NCBI RefSeq assembly: GCF_000148725.1
Contig: NZ_GL476300.1
Span: 1-64,000, forward strand
From: Roseibium sp. TrichSKD4
GTDB lineage: Bacteria; Pseudomonadota; Alphaproteobacteria; Rhizobiales; Stappiaceae
Reading direction: 5' to 3'
Length of the DNA stretch: 64,000 nucleotides
This document shows, piece by piece, positions 35,858-45,212 of the stretch (its first letter is position 1; each line of letters begins with the position of its first letter). The notes below the pieces were generated by a model. It did not search any database. It had not been told where the DNA came from and saw only the letters and a list, made by a program, of their open reading frames with translations. The translations under genes and the position numbers were made by a program.

Positions 35858-36202
35858 TTAGGCGCTGAAATGTTCGGCGAGCTTGGAGTAGGAAATTGGC
35901 TTACGAAGGACAGGCAGGTCCGAAAGCTCTTCCGCGATCAGGCGAAGTTGAGTCTTCGATTTTCCAGTGATAACGATCACTCTTGGTGGTGGGCTCGACT
36001 CGTTCAAATGAGTCACCACGGCTGTTCCAGCCATACCCGGCAGTCCCAAGTCCACAACGACTGTGTCTGTTGGTACAGGCCGCCCGTCTGACAGAAACTC
36101 TTCCGCAGATGCATAAGCTCTCACATCGTGCCCCAACTCATTCAAGAGTATGGTCAACGCGTCACAGACTGCGAAATCATCCTCTATTACGTGAACTGTC
36201 AA
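35858..36202 (-). CDS. FixT-like single-domain receiver protein
   Basis: A 114-residue stand-alone receiver domain. The acidic pair is in VIEDD (8-9), the phosphorylatable Asp51 in VVVDLGLPG, a Thr in VITG and Lys101 in LRKP. It resembles the FixJ receiver but has no output domain. In Caulobacter, FixT, a single-domain receiver-like protein in the fixLJ-fixK locus, inhibits FixL; its position here between fixJ and fixK suggests the same feedback role. It could instead be a phosphate sink. All phosphorylation residues are kept. Confidence 0.75.
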   Translation of the reverse strand: MTVHVIEDDFAVCDALTILLNELGHDVRAYASAEEFLSDGRPVPTDTVVVDLGLPGMAGTAVVTHLNESSPPPRVIVITGKSKTQLRLIAEELSDLPVLRKPISYSKLAEHFSA

Positions 36203-36258
36203 AAGGGGGCACTCCGGCTAAGCGCATTCGAGACGCGCTTAAATATAGCCGATAAACT

Positions 36259-36276
36259 TAAGTAAAGTAGTACGCA
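36259..36276. promoter_or_regulatory. Possible FixJ-binding site upstream of the FixT-like gene
   Basis: TAAGTA-N6-TACGCA on the plus strand, 57 bases before the gene start. It shares both hexamers with the fixK upstream site but in the opposite orientation relative to the gene and with a spacer two bases shorter. Confidence 0.45.
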
Positions 36277-36357
36277 GTAACACTATGGGGAGACCGAATT
36301 TTGCTAGCGCTTTTCGCTCTCCACCACCAATTCTTTGCTGTCCGACCAGTAAATGAC

Positions 36358-36954
36358 CTACTGCCCCAGCACAATACGGACAAGATCCGCTGCATTTCGG
36401 GCTCCGAGTTTTTCCATGATCCGAGCCCGGTGCACTTCCACAGTTCTCGGGCTAATACCCAACTTGCGTCCAGCTTCCTTGTTCGACGCGCCTTCGGTGA
36501 TCTCTTGCAGAACTTCCGTTTCTCGGCGAGTCAGCAGGTCCGCGCCCTGAAAACCCTGTTTGGCTTGTGCATCTGCGCGCCCAGCTCTTGCAGCAATTCC
36601 TTCCTCAATACGCTTCACCACGGCTTCGGCGCTAAAAGGTTTCTCTATGAAATCATGCGCTCCGTTGCGAATGGCTTCCACAGCCATCGGAATGTCGCCC
36701 TGGCCGGAGATAATGAAAATCGGAGCCGGATAATCTTCCGCATTCAGTGCCCGCAAGATCTCAATCCCTGAACGCCCAGGCATATGAACATCAAGCAAAA
36801 TACAGGCAGGGTTTTTGCTGCTTGCAGATTCGATAAACTTGTCACCGTCAGAAAACGCTTCCACGGTGAAACCTTCGGTCTCAAAAACAACAGACAGTGC
36901 ATCACGCACAGCGGGGTCATCATCGACGAGGTAAAGCGTCTTTTCCTGTGTCAT
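36358..36954 (-). CDS. fixJ: Response regulator FixJ
   Basis: A 198-residue response regulator: receiver domain (1-120; acidic residues in YLVDDD, phosphorylated Asp55 in LLDVHMPG, Lys in FIEKPF) and LuxR-type helix-turn-helix (LTRRETEVLQEITEGASNKE at ~140-160, then ISPRTVEVHRARIMEKLGA). This is the FixJ layout and length. It follows fixL by 54 bases and should be transcribed with it. Phosphorylated FixJ activates fixK. Confidence 0.93.
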   Translation of the reverse strand: MTQEKTLYLVDDDPAVRDALSVVFETEGFTVEAFSDGDKFIESASSKNPACILLDVHMPGRSGIEILRALNAEDYPAPIFIISGQGDIPMAVEAIRNGAHDFIEKPFSAEAVVKRIEEGIAARAGRADAQAKQGFQGADLLTRRETEVLQEITEGASNKEAGRKLGISPRTVEVHRARIMEKLGARNAADLVRIVLGQ

Positions 36955-37008
36955 CTCACCCCTTGACCCTTCTTCAATTCCAAATTCTCAAGCTGAATAA
37001 TCATGTTC

Positions 37009-38160
37009 TCAGTTTTCTTGCGGCCCCGTTATTGGGAGCCGCAGGACGAATGTTGTTCCGGCGCGCTTCGGGTCTTCCTCTAGGTAAAGATCGCCGCCAT
37101 GATTTTGCGCGATTGACCGAGAAATCGCCAGCCCCAAACCGAGCCCTTTCCGCTTTCCACCGCTGAAAGCTCGGAACAGTTCCGCCCGCATCTCGTCTGG
37201 GACACCGGGGCCGGTGTCAGAGACGCGAATATCCATCGTATCGGCGGTAATATTCTGAGAAAGCTCGACGGTCACACGCTTCTCCGCAGATTTTTCCACC
37301 GCTTCGCGTGCATTTCTTACAAGGTTCACCAACACCTGACGGATTTGCACCGGATCGGCATACACTGGCGCAAGATCGGTCGATGCGTTCAGTTCAAAGG
37401 AAACTCTGTCATCGCCCACACCTAGCTTGATGAGATCAAAGCACTCTTGAGCGAGCTCGGCGACATTGATCTCTTCCCGCTCCGGTTCTTTTTTCTCCAC
37501 GAAGTAACGCATTCGCTGGATAATATCTCCAGCACGCTCAACCTCGCCCACCGCCTTTTCAATGATTGAAAGGAGTAGTGGGTCCGGATCGTTCACCTGC
37601 AGCTTTTTGGATACGGTTTGCAGATACAGCATCAAGGCAGTGAGCGGCTGGTTCAATTCATGTGCAATGGCTGCACCCATCTCGTCCAGCGCACTGATGC
37701 GGGTCATATTGACTAGTTGCGCCTGCGCTTCTGCAAGCTTAGCTTCAACGGCTTTTCTCTGTCGCAAATCGCGAAGAATGCCGATGAACTGGCGCCCCTC
37801 TGCAGTTGCAGCCTCACCAACCGACAATTCGATTGGAAACTCAGTCCCGTCCTTGTGCCGTCCCTCAACTTCACGGCCAATGCCGATGATCTTGCGTTCG
37901 CCGGTATGAATGTAATGGTCGACGTAACCATCATGATGCTCAGCGTAGCGACGCGGCATGATGGTACTCACATTCCGACCCAGCAACTCTGACGCCTTGT
38001 AACCAAACAGGGTTTCGCAAGCTTCATTAAAGGCCAGCACCTGCCCCTTTTCATTGATCACAACGATACCGTCCACAGCCGTTCCAAACACGCTCGTTAG
38101 GCGCGCTTCAGAAACCGTTGACGCTATTTCCTGAGCATCGGTGTGATCTTGAGGGTGCAT
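37009..38160 (-). CDS. fixL: Oxygen-sensing haem PAS histidine kinase FixL
   Basis: A 383-residue soluble kinase. The single PAS domain (~17-130) has the FixL haem features: proximal His76 in HHDGYV and Arg96 in IIGIGR, equivalent to His200 and Arg220 of Bradyrhizobium FixL. The phosphorylated His167 is in AIAHELNQPL. The ATPase motifs are NLVRNAREAV, DTGPGVPDE and GLGLGLAIS. There are no membrane segments, unlike Sinorhizobium FixL. It heads the fixLJ pair. Oxygen bound to the haem should switch the kinase off. Confidence 0.93.
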   Translation of the reverse strand: MHPQDHTDAQEIASTVSEARLTSVFGTAVDGIVVINEKGQVLAFNEACETLFGYKASELLGRNVSTIMPRRYAEHHDGYVDHYIHTGERKIIGIGREVEGRHKDGTEFPIELSVGEAATAEGRQFIGILRDLRQRKAVEAKLAEAQAQLVNMTRISALDEMGAAIAHELNQPLTALMLYLQTVSKKLQVNDPDPLLLSIIEKAVGEVERAGDIIQRMRYFVEKKEPEREEINVAELAQECFDLIKLGVGDDRVSFELNASTDLAPVYADPVQIRQVLVNLVRNAREAVEKSAEKRVTVELSQNITADTMDIRVSDTGPGVPDEMRAELFRAFSGGKRKGLGLGLAISRSIAQNHGGDLYLEEDPKRAGTTFVLRLPITGPQEN

Positions 38161-38228
38161 GTCCTCTCCCGTGTGTTCCGTTCAAACCTTTAAGGGTATC
38201 TACTTAGAACGGCAAGCCTGCCACGATG

Positions 38229-39389
38229 CTATCCACGTTGAAGGAATTGGTTGATGCGACCTACCGCCTCTTCCAAATGATCGTGTCGGCGGGCAAAGCA
38301 AAGTCTGAGGAAACCCTCCCCTCCGGTCCCAAAGGCTGTTCCCGGCGCAAGGCCGACACCGGTTTCTTTTAAAAGATCTAGCGCAAACTGGCGTGTATCT
38401 GTCACCCCCTCAACGGCGAAGAAGAAATAGAAAGCACCATCAGGTGCAGCATATTGAACACGGTTGTTTCCGGCAAAACCGTCCAGCAACAGAGCCCGTC
38501 CCTTGCGCGCCAATTCAACCTGCTCGGACAAGAAGTCTTCGCCCTCGGTCAGGGCCGCAATGGCTCCGCGCTGCGTGAAGGCCGGGACTCCGGAGGTAGA
38601 GTATTGAACCAGATTTTCAAACACTTGCCCAAGGCGAGCAGGACCCGCAATCCAGCCCAAACGCCAGCCAGTCATGACCCAGTTTTTTGACATGGTGTTG
38701 ACGAACAGGACCGGATCATCTGGATCACAAAACTGCAGAAACGATGGTGCTACACCATCGCCACCGAAATGAAACAGGCCATAGATTTCGTCGGCAATGA
38801 TCCAAAGCTTCCGACGCCGAGCCATTTCAAGAACAGCCTTAAGGTCGTCTAGGCTTGCGACCCAACCGGTCGGATTGCACGGTGAATTCAAAAAGATGGC
38901 CCGGGTTTTGTCCGTGATCGCGTCTTCCAGCTTGGCCATATCCAGCTGCCAGCCGCTTTCCGCAATATCCATCGGGACGGCAACTGTTTTCACACCACGC
39001 AATTCTGCGGCGGCAGCCATATTTGGCCAGGCTGGAGTTGGAATAACGATCTCGTCGCCACTGCTGGCAACCGCCTGAATGGCCAGCTGAATGGCTTGCA
39101 TGCCTGATCCGGTTACACAAACCTGCGCCGCCTCAAACGGCACTCCATATGTACGCCGATAATGGGCTGCAATCGCCTCGCGCAGCTCCGGCAGTCCGCG
39201 CTGATAGGTATAAAAGGTCTCGCCAGTATCCAGAGAGGTTTTTGTTGCCTCACAAATGAAAGCGGGCGTGGGCTGATCGCTTTCTCCTGCCCAAAGAGGG
39301 ATAAGGTCCGGATGATCTCGCCCGGCATTCACAACTTCAATAATGCCACTTTCCGGGGCTCTACCAGCTTCAACACTTAAACTGGACAT
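38229..39389 (-). CDS. Class I/II PLP-dependent aminotransferase
   Basis: A 386-residue fold-type I aminotransferase. PLP-binding features are SGMQAIQLA near residue 104, the NSPCNPTGW motif near residue 182, DEIYGLF, and the Schiff-base Lys235 in SKNWVMTGWRLGW. The last Arg (LRLCFARR) binds the carboxylate. Substrate is not clear; aspartate/aromatic type is likely. I chose ATG 39389 because the family N-terminus starts there; an extension to 39485 is unlikely. Not evidently linked to its neighbours. Confidence 0.9.
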   Translation of the reverse strand: MSSLSVEAGRAPESGIIEVVNAGRDHPDLIPLWAGESDQPTPAFICEATKTSLDTGETFYTYQRGLPELREAIAAHYRRTYGVPFEAAQVCVTGSGMQAIQLAIQAVASSGDEIVIPTPAWPNMAAAAELRGVKTVAVPMDIAESGWQLDMAKLEDAITDKTRAIFLNSPCNPTGWVASLDDLKAVLEMARRRKLWIIADEIYGLFHFGGDGVAPSFLQFCDPDDPVLFVNTMSKNWVMTGWRLGWIAGPARLGQVFENLVQYSTSGVPAFTQRGAIAALTEGEDFLSEQVELARKGRALLLDGFAGNNRVQYAAPDGAFYFFFAVEGVTDTRQFALDLLKETGVGLAPGTAFGTGGEGFLRLCFARRHDHLEEAVGRINQFLQRG

Positions 39390-39573
39390 CAGGTCGATAC
39401 TCAACAGCTCGCTCCGCGTCTCTGAATGAAATCTCGTCAGTCTTAACAGGCACTTGGTAATCATCCTGATGGCACGAATGGACAAGCGTTGCCAACTGTG
39501 ATCGGATTGTCAGCGGTGTTTTTTTGCGTCGGGAAATGATCCAGGACTGCAGCGGGGGCTCAAGCACGACCTG

Positions 39574-42500
39574 ATGATGTACGAGTGGCTTTTTGTTTTT
39601 GCGGCGATTGCCTACATTTTTCTGTTGTTTGTGATCGCCAGCTATGGCGACCGTATGTCAGGCGGCTTGCTGCGCGATGGGCGCAGTCGACCCATCATTT
39701 ATGCTTTGTCGCTTTCCGTTTACTGCACCTCGTGGACCTTTTTCGGCTCGGTCGGCAATGCGAGCCGGACCGGTTTTGAGTTTTTGACGATTTACATCGG
39801 ACCCTTTTTGGTTTTCGCGCTGGGGTATCCAATCCTGCGCCGAATTATCAGACTGGCCAAAGCAGAGCGGATCACCTCCATTGCCGACTTTATCGGCGCA
39901 CGGTACGGAAAAAGCCAATCCGTTGCGGCCGTTGCCACTCTGATCGCTGTGATAGGCATCATCCCCTACATTGCCCTGCAGTTGAAAGCTGTTTCCCAGT
40001 CCATCACCGCATTGGTTGGAACGCCGGATTTGCCTGCCGTTTTGGCCTTATTCGGCTTCAACGACATTGCCTTCATCATTGCTCTCAGCATGGCTGCTTT
40101 TGCGTGGGCCTTTGGCACCCGTCATGTGGATACGACCGAGCATCAGGACGGGTTGATGCTGGCTATTGCCGCTGAAGCCGTGATCAAGCTCGCGGCTTTT
40201 CTCGCGGTGGGCATTTGGGTCTGTTTCGGCCTCTTCGACAGCCCGGTTGACCTGATCAATGCAATTGGCAATGCGCCTGAGGTCGCTGAGGTCTTTGAAC
40301 AACCAATCAATACCGGCAACTGGCTGGTGATGATCCTGCTGTCGACTTTCGCCGTTCTGCTTCTTCCACGCCAGTTCCATGTTGCTGTTACGGAGAACAA
40401 CTCAGAATCCGAGCTGAAATGTGCCGTCTGGATGTTCCCGCTCTATCTGGTGCTGATCAATCTGTTTGTTGTGCCCATTGCAGCAGCGGGTTTGCTGCGC
40501 TTTGGTCAGGATGTAAATCCGGACACATTCGTTCTGGCGCTGCCGGTTGATGCCGGACACCACTGGCTGGCGCTTTTTGCGTTTATCGGGGGACTATCAG
40601 CGGCCACCGCGATGGTCATTGTCGCAACCGTGGCGCTTTCCGTCATGATTTCCAATGATATTGTGGTGCCCCTCATCCTGCGTCGTCGGCAGGATGGCGA
40701 GATCGTTGCCGCCAGTGGCAGCGACATGAGCAGCCACCTTCTCACCATTCGGCGTTTGGCCATATTCGGCATTTTGTTGCTGGCCTATGCCTATTATCGC
40801 GCAGCGGGAGACACGGCGGCTCTCGTCTCCATCGGGCTGCTGTCCTTTGCAGCGATTGCGCAATTTGCACCGCCCTTTATCGGCGCCTTGATTTGGCGCA
40901 GGGCAACAGCGCGCGGCGCAATCTGGGGCATGGCAGCAGGTTTTGCTTGCTGGGCCTACACGCTGCTTTTGCCCACATTCGCCGAGTCTCGCATCATATC
41001 GGCAACCATTCTTGAGATCGGTCCGTTTGGTATTGCCGCCCTTAAACCGCAGGCCTTGTTTGGCATTGAGGGTGACCCGTTCATCCATGGCACTCTATGG
41101 AGCCTTTTGGTCAACGTTACATTCTTTACCCTCGGCTCGTTTACCCGCGCCCCACATGCGGCTGAGACCCTACAGGCCAATATCTTTGTGCCAGCAGCCT
41201 TCAAGCCGACGCCGAGCTTCCGCTTGTGGCGAACCTCTGCAACGGTGAGTGATTTGCAAGCCACCGTTGCCAGATATCTCGGAGAGGCCAGAACCGAGCG
41301 CTCCTTCCAGCGCTATGCTCGGGAAAGGGGTGTTGAGCTTTCGGGAACAGAGCCGGCAGACGTCGGATTGCTCCGCTTTTCGGAGCAACCTCTGGCAAGC
41401 GCGATCGGAGCAGCCTCGTCCCGCCTCGTTCTTTCCCTGATGCTCAAGCGGCATACCCTATCGACCAAGGGTGCAGTTCGGCTTCTGGACGACGCATCTG
41501 CCGCCCTGCAATACAACCGCGATCTACTCCAGACCGCGCTTGACCAGGTGCGTCAGGGCATTGGAGTGTTCGACAAAGACCTCCGCCTGATTTGTTGGAA
41601 CCGGCAGTTTCGGGAATTGTTGGGCCTACCTGCAGAGTTTGGTCAAGTTGGGATCGCTCTTGACAGTATCATCCGCTTTTCCGCCGAAAATGCCGAATAT
41701 GGCGAGGGAACGATTGATGAGACGGTCGAGCATCGCATTGACCAGATGGCCAACCGGCACGAGACCTTTCAAGAACGACTGCGCGCAACCGGTACGGTTT
41801 TGGAAGTTCGCGTCAGCCCCATGCCGGATGGCGGCATCGTGACCACCTATACCGACATTACCGAACGGGTGATGGCCGAAGAAGCCTTGGCCCGAGCCAA
41901 TGAGAATCTGGAACGGCGCGTGCGCGAGCGCACGGAAGAGCTGACAGAGGTCAACAAGCAACTTCGCGAAGCAACCCGTGCAGCTGAAGACGCCAATATC
42001 GGCAAGACACGCTTCGTTGCAGCTGCCGGTCACGATATTCTGCAGCCACTGAACGCTGCCCGGCTCTATTCCTCGATCCTTGTCAGCAAATTCAGCGAAG
42101 GCGAGAACGGTGAACTGGTTCGCAACGTCGAGGCTGCGCTTGAATCCGTTGAAGACATTATTGGCGCGGTTCTCGACATATCCCGGCTGGATACCGGCGC
42201 ATTGAAGCCTGAATACAGCGCCTTTGCATTGGATGAACTCCTAACGCCTTTGATCCGCGAATTTGAGCCGATTGCCCGTGAGAAGGGCCTCACCCTCGCG
42301 ATGGTTCCAACCAGCCTGACGGTTCGTTCTGACAGGCGTTTGCTTCGGCGGCTGATCCAGAACCTTGTTTCAAATGCCATCAAATATACGGCAACCGGCA
42401 AGGTGCTCGTCGGTGTGCGCAGGAATGGCGATGCCCTGCTTCTGGAAACACATGATACAGGCATGGGCATTCCTCCACGCCAGCAAAAGCTCATTTTCCT

Positions 42501-43098
42501 GGAATTTCAGAGACTTGAAGAAGGCATGCGTGCGGCCAAAGGGTTGGGGCTGGGGCTTTCGATTGTTGAGCGGATCAGCAACGTGCTCGATCACCCGGTA
42601 TCCCTTCGCTCAAAGGTTCAGAAGGGCTCCTGTTTTTCGGTTAGAATTCCCACCGCTAAGCCGGTTACGCCGGAAAAACCTGCTCCTGTTGCACCGGCAC
42701 CGGTCGGACAACTTCAAGGGCTCTGCGTGGTCTCAATTGACAATGAGCCGGACATCCTCAACGCCATGCGCCACCTGCTACAAGGATGGCAATGCGATGT
42801 AATTACGGCTCCGGATGACACTGTGGCCCGCGAACTTCTCGACGATGCAGGACTAATTCCGGATATTTTTCTTGCCGATTATCACTTGGACGACGGCACC
42901 GGCATTGAGGCAATAGGCCGGTTGCGGGAAACCTACGGTCAGGACATCCCGGCGCTGCTCATTACAGCGGACAGAAGCCGGCCCGTTCGAGCAGAGGCTG
43001 AATCCAAGTCCATCAATATTTTGAACAAGCCACTAAAACCGGCAGCACTGCGTGCCCATCTTGCCAGATGTAAAACAGCACAAAACGCTGCCGAATAA
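39574..43098 (+). CDS. Hybrid histidine kinase with sodium/solute symporter domain (CrbS-like)
   Basis: A 1174-residue sensor. Residues ~1-500 form about 13 membrane helices of the SSF transporter fold (SLSVYCTSWTFFGSVGNASR at ~44-64). Next come a PAS domain (~650-760), a coiled coil (ERRVRERTEELTEVNKQLRE), HisKA with phosphorylated His820 (AAAGHDILQPL), an ATPase domain (HDTGMGIPPRQ, GLGLGLSIVERI), and a C-terminal receiver with Asp1102 (FLADYHLDDGTG). This layout equals CrbS/MxtR, which with CrbR controls acetate use (acs) in Vibrio and Pseudomonas. It is convergent with a CrbR-like gene, 20 bases apart. Confidence 0.9.
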   Translation: MMYEWLFVFAAIAYIFLLFVIASYGDRMSGGLLRDGRSRPIIYALSLSVYCTSWTFFGSVGNASRTGFEFLTIYIGPFLVFALGYPILRRIIRLAKAERITSIADFIGARYGKSQSVAAVATLIAVIGIIPYIALQLKAVSQSITALVGTPDLPAVLALFGFNDIAFIIALSMAAFAWAFGTRHVDTTEHQDGLMLAIAAEAVIKLAAFLAVGIWVCFGLFDSPVDLINAIGNAPEVAEVFEQPINTGNWLVMILLSTFAVLLLPRQFHVAVTENNSESELKCAVWMFPLYLVLINLFVVPIAAAGLLRFGQDVNPDTFVLALPVDAGHHWLALFAFIGGLSAATAMVIVATVALSVMISNDIVVPLILRRRQDGEIVAASGSDMSSHLLTIRRLAIFGILLLAYAYYRAAGDTAALVSIGLLSFAAIAQFAPPFIGALIWRRATARGAIWGMAAGFACWAYTLLLPTFAESRIISATILEIGPFGIAALKPQALFGIEGDPFIHGTLWSLLVNVTFFTLGSFTRAPHAAETLQANIFVPAAFKPTPSFRLWRTSATVSDLQATVARYLGEARTERSFQRYARERGVELSGTEPADVGLLRFSEQPLASAIGAASSRLVLSLMLKRHTLSTKGAVRLLDDASAALQYNRDLLQTALDQVRQGIGVFDKDLRLICWNRQFRELLGLPAEFGQVGIALDSIIRFSAENAEYGEGTIDETVEHRIDQMANRHETFQERLRATGTVLEVRVSPMPDGGIVTTYTDITERVMAEEALARANENLERRVRERTEELTEVNKQLREATRAAEDANIGKTRFVAAAGHDILQPLNAARLYSSILVSKFSEGENGELVRNVEAALESVEDIIGAVLDISRLDTGALKPEYSAFALDELLTPLIREFEPIAREKGLTLAMVPTSLTVRSDRRLLRRLIQNLVSNAIKYTATGKVLVGVRRNGDALLLETHDTGMGIPPRQQKLIFLEFQRLEEGMRAAKGLGLGLSIVERISNVLDHPVSLRSKVQKGSCFSVRIPTAKPVTPEKPAPVAPAPVGQLQGLCVVSIDNEPDILNAMRHLLQGWQCDVITAPDDTVARELLDDAGLIPDIFLADYHLDDGTGIEAIGRLRETYGQDIPALLITADRSRPVRAEAESKSINILNKPLKPAALRAHLARCKTAQNAAE

Positions 43099-43118
43099 CC
43101 GCAGCTAGAAGTTCAGCG

Positions 43119-43805
43119 TCAGCCCTGTGAGGCTGCCGCTTCTTCTTCATCCGCTCCAAGTTGCCATTGGCCAACTTCGATCCGGGAGGCCGCAATCACA
43201 GCCTGCGTGCGGCTCTCTACACCCAGTTTCTGCAAGATCGCAGAGACATGGGCTTTAACCGTGGCCTCGGAGACTGAAAGTTCATAAGCGATCTGCTTGT
43301 TCAAGAGGCCTTCCGACAACATCATCAGAACCCGCACCTGTTGCGGTGTAAGGGTTGAGAGGCGTTTGACCAGATCACCAACACCGTCGTCTTCTGCCAG
43401 TTCAATTTCTGGCGGCGTCCAGAGATCGCCTGCCATGACTGCGGAAATTGCGTCACGGATCACATCAATTCCGTGGGATTTTGGGATAAAACCGGACGCT
43501 CCAAATTCCATGCAGCGACGGATGACCTGTGGATCTTCATTCGCGGACACGATAACCACTGGGACGCTTGCATGCTGCGCACGCAGATACATCAATCCGG
43601 AAAACCCGCGCATGCCCGGCATGGTCAGATCGAGCAAAACCAGATCAGCCTCGCCGTTTTCGTCCAATCCCTTGGTGACATCTTCCAGCGCACCGGCTTC
43701 CTGAATTTCAGCACCTTGAAACAGCGCTTCCAGTGTCTGTTTCAAGGCTCCTCGAAACAGTGGGTGATCATCCGCGATAACAAACCGATAATTGCTTTCA
43801 GCCAC
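43119..43805 (-). CDS. LuxR-type response regulator (CrbR/ErdR-like)
   Basis: A 228-residue NarL/FixJ-family regulator. The receiver has the acidic pair in VIADDHPLF, Asp59 in LLDLTMPGM and Lys in FIPKS. The LuxR helix-turn-helix lies at ~150-205 (LTPQQVRVLMMLSEGLLNKQ, then LSVSEATVKAHVSAILQKLG). The pairing with the SSF-domain kinase suggests the CrbSR acetate-switch system, but no acs gene is in the window to confirm it. Confidence 0.9.
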   Translation of the reverse strand: MAESNYRFVIADDHPLFRGALKQTLEALFQGAEIQEAGALEDVTKGLDENGEADLVLLDLTMPGMRGFSGLMYLRAQHASVPVVIVSANEDPQVIRRCMEFGASGFIPKSHGIDVIRDAISAVMAGDLWTPPEIELAEDDGVGDLVKRLSTLTPQQVRVLMMLSEGLLNKQIAYELSVSEATVKAHVSAILQKLGVESRTQAVIAASRIEVGQWQLGADEEEAAASQG

Positions 43806-44259
43806 GCCCCTTAACCTCCCTCACCCGATCAGTGTTCTTGTTGTATCGGTAATTGACCTTACATCAATATTCATCCGACAACAGAATTTGGGTGCTTTGA
43901 TTTTCCTGAAATTATGTTCGCAGACTCGAAAAATCGCAAGCACAGGGGAAAATAATTCCTGTTTGCGTTTCCTATTGAGTCAATGTATGCATTAAGTATC
44001 AAACTACTACCCACCCTCCCAACACTTGCAGAACACCTTCGCTGCATGCGAAAGGTGTTATTTTGCTTTTGCTCTCAAAATGAACATAATTCAGAAACAA
44101 ATAGAAAATTAAAGCCATTTTTTTCAACAACCTTCCCTTCTTATTTGGGATATTTCTATTGATTAATTTGGACCAACAATTATCAGTCTACATAACGTTT
44201 CTGATTTACCGCTAGGGTATAGTATAAATAATAACGGAAACAAAGGTCTACTCCAAGTA
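43806..44259. other. AT-rich intergenic region
   Basis: 454 bases, clearly more AT-rich than the surroundings, between two divergent genes. It should hold both promoters. I see no small gene, RNA gene or repeat. Confidence 0.5.
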
Positions 44260-45132
44260 ATGTCGAGATCATTGATAACTCTTTATTCTTTTGTGAACAG
44301 ATGGGAATGCGACGAGAACGACCATCTCAACGTGCAGTTCTATTTTTCCCGCTTTGAAGAAGCCGACCGCCAGTTTCGACTCTCCACTGGCCTTAGCGAA
44401 ACTCTGGTTGGGGCGCGCCGTGTTCGGCATGTGCGCTATCACAAGGAAATGCGGTGCGGCGACCTGATCACCGTGTCTTCATACATTGCCTTTGACGGAC
44501 CTCATATGCTGACGGTTATCCATCAGATGCATAACGCAACAACGGATGAGCTGACAGCGACCGCAATTGATGGCTATGAGCCTAACAGCAGCTCAGTCAA
44601 AGCGCTTCGGACGCGCTTTAAAGATTACAACAGGCCTATCCCAGACGAAGCGACACCCCGTGGGCTCGCGCCAACTCCAACACAATTCCGCTCCTCCATG
44701 GATGGGTTGCTGCAAGCCGGAGCAAGCATCTGCTTCAAGGGGACTGTTCTACCTCGCCACATTGGCACGGACCAAAGGGCAGACGACGGCTTTGCCCTAT
44801 CCTGTTTCACCGATGGTGTTGCCCACATATGGGAACAAACTCCCATGACCCACGCCTATTTGACCGAGAATGGCTATGGGCGCGTTGCTGCGGAAATGAA
44901 ACTAACCTGGCTCAGCCCGCTGAAGGTCGGTGATGCCGTCGGAGTAGTAAGCGGTGTAACCAGCATGGGAGACAAGGTCTTTACTTTGCGCCACCATCTT
45001 TTTGAAACTCGCACACAGCGCATCACTGCGATCTGCGATGTGGTTGCAATGATGATGGATCTGAAAACACGCAAAGCTGTGGAGCTGCCCTCGTTTTCAG
45101 ATGAAGACACAGCGCGTGTTGCGGCCGACTGA
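44260..45132 (+). CDS. Double-hotdog thioesterase family protein
   Basis: A 290-residue protein with two hotdog-like halves. The first has VNRWECDENDHLNVQFYFSR, like the catalytic segment of 4-hydroxybenzoyl-CoA-type thioesterases, with Asp-x-Asp-x2-His-x-Asn. The second half has MTHAYLTENGYGRVAAEMKL and LTWLSPLKVGD. It probably hydrolyses acyl-CoA. It begins soon after the AT-rich region with a poor ribosome site. The substrate and pathway are unknown. Confidence 0.75.
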   Translation: MSRSLITLYSFVNRWECDENDHLNVQFYFSRFEEADRQFRLSTGLSETLVGARRVRHVRYHKEMRCGDLITVSSYIAFDGPHMLTVIHQMHNATTDELTATAIDGYEPNSSSVKALRTRFKDYNRPIPDEATPRGLAPTPTQFRSSMDGLLQAGASICFKGTVLPRHIGTDQRADDGFALSCFTDGVAHIWEQTPMTHAYLTENGYGRVAAEMKLTWLSPLKVGDAVGVVSGVTSMGDKVFTLRHHLFETRTQRITAICDVVAMMMDLKTRKAVELPSFSDEDTARVAAD

Positions 45133-45212
45133 GAGCGCATTATCTGCGTAGAAAGAACTCGTCGACGCAGGGTGCATGCCGCCCTGAACGTCTGCTATGG
45201 GCAAACACTGGC

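Noticed and set aside
43099-43118. Terminator between the convergent CrbS-like and CrbR-like genes
   Set aside because: The 20-base gap has no stable hairpin or T-run.
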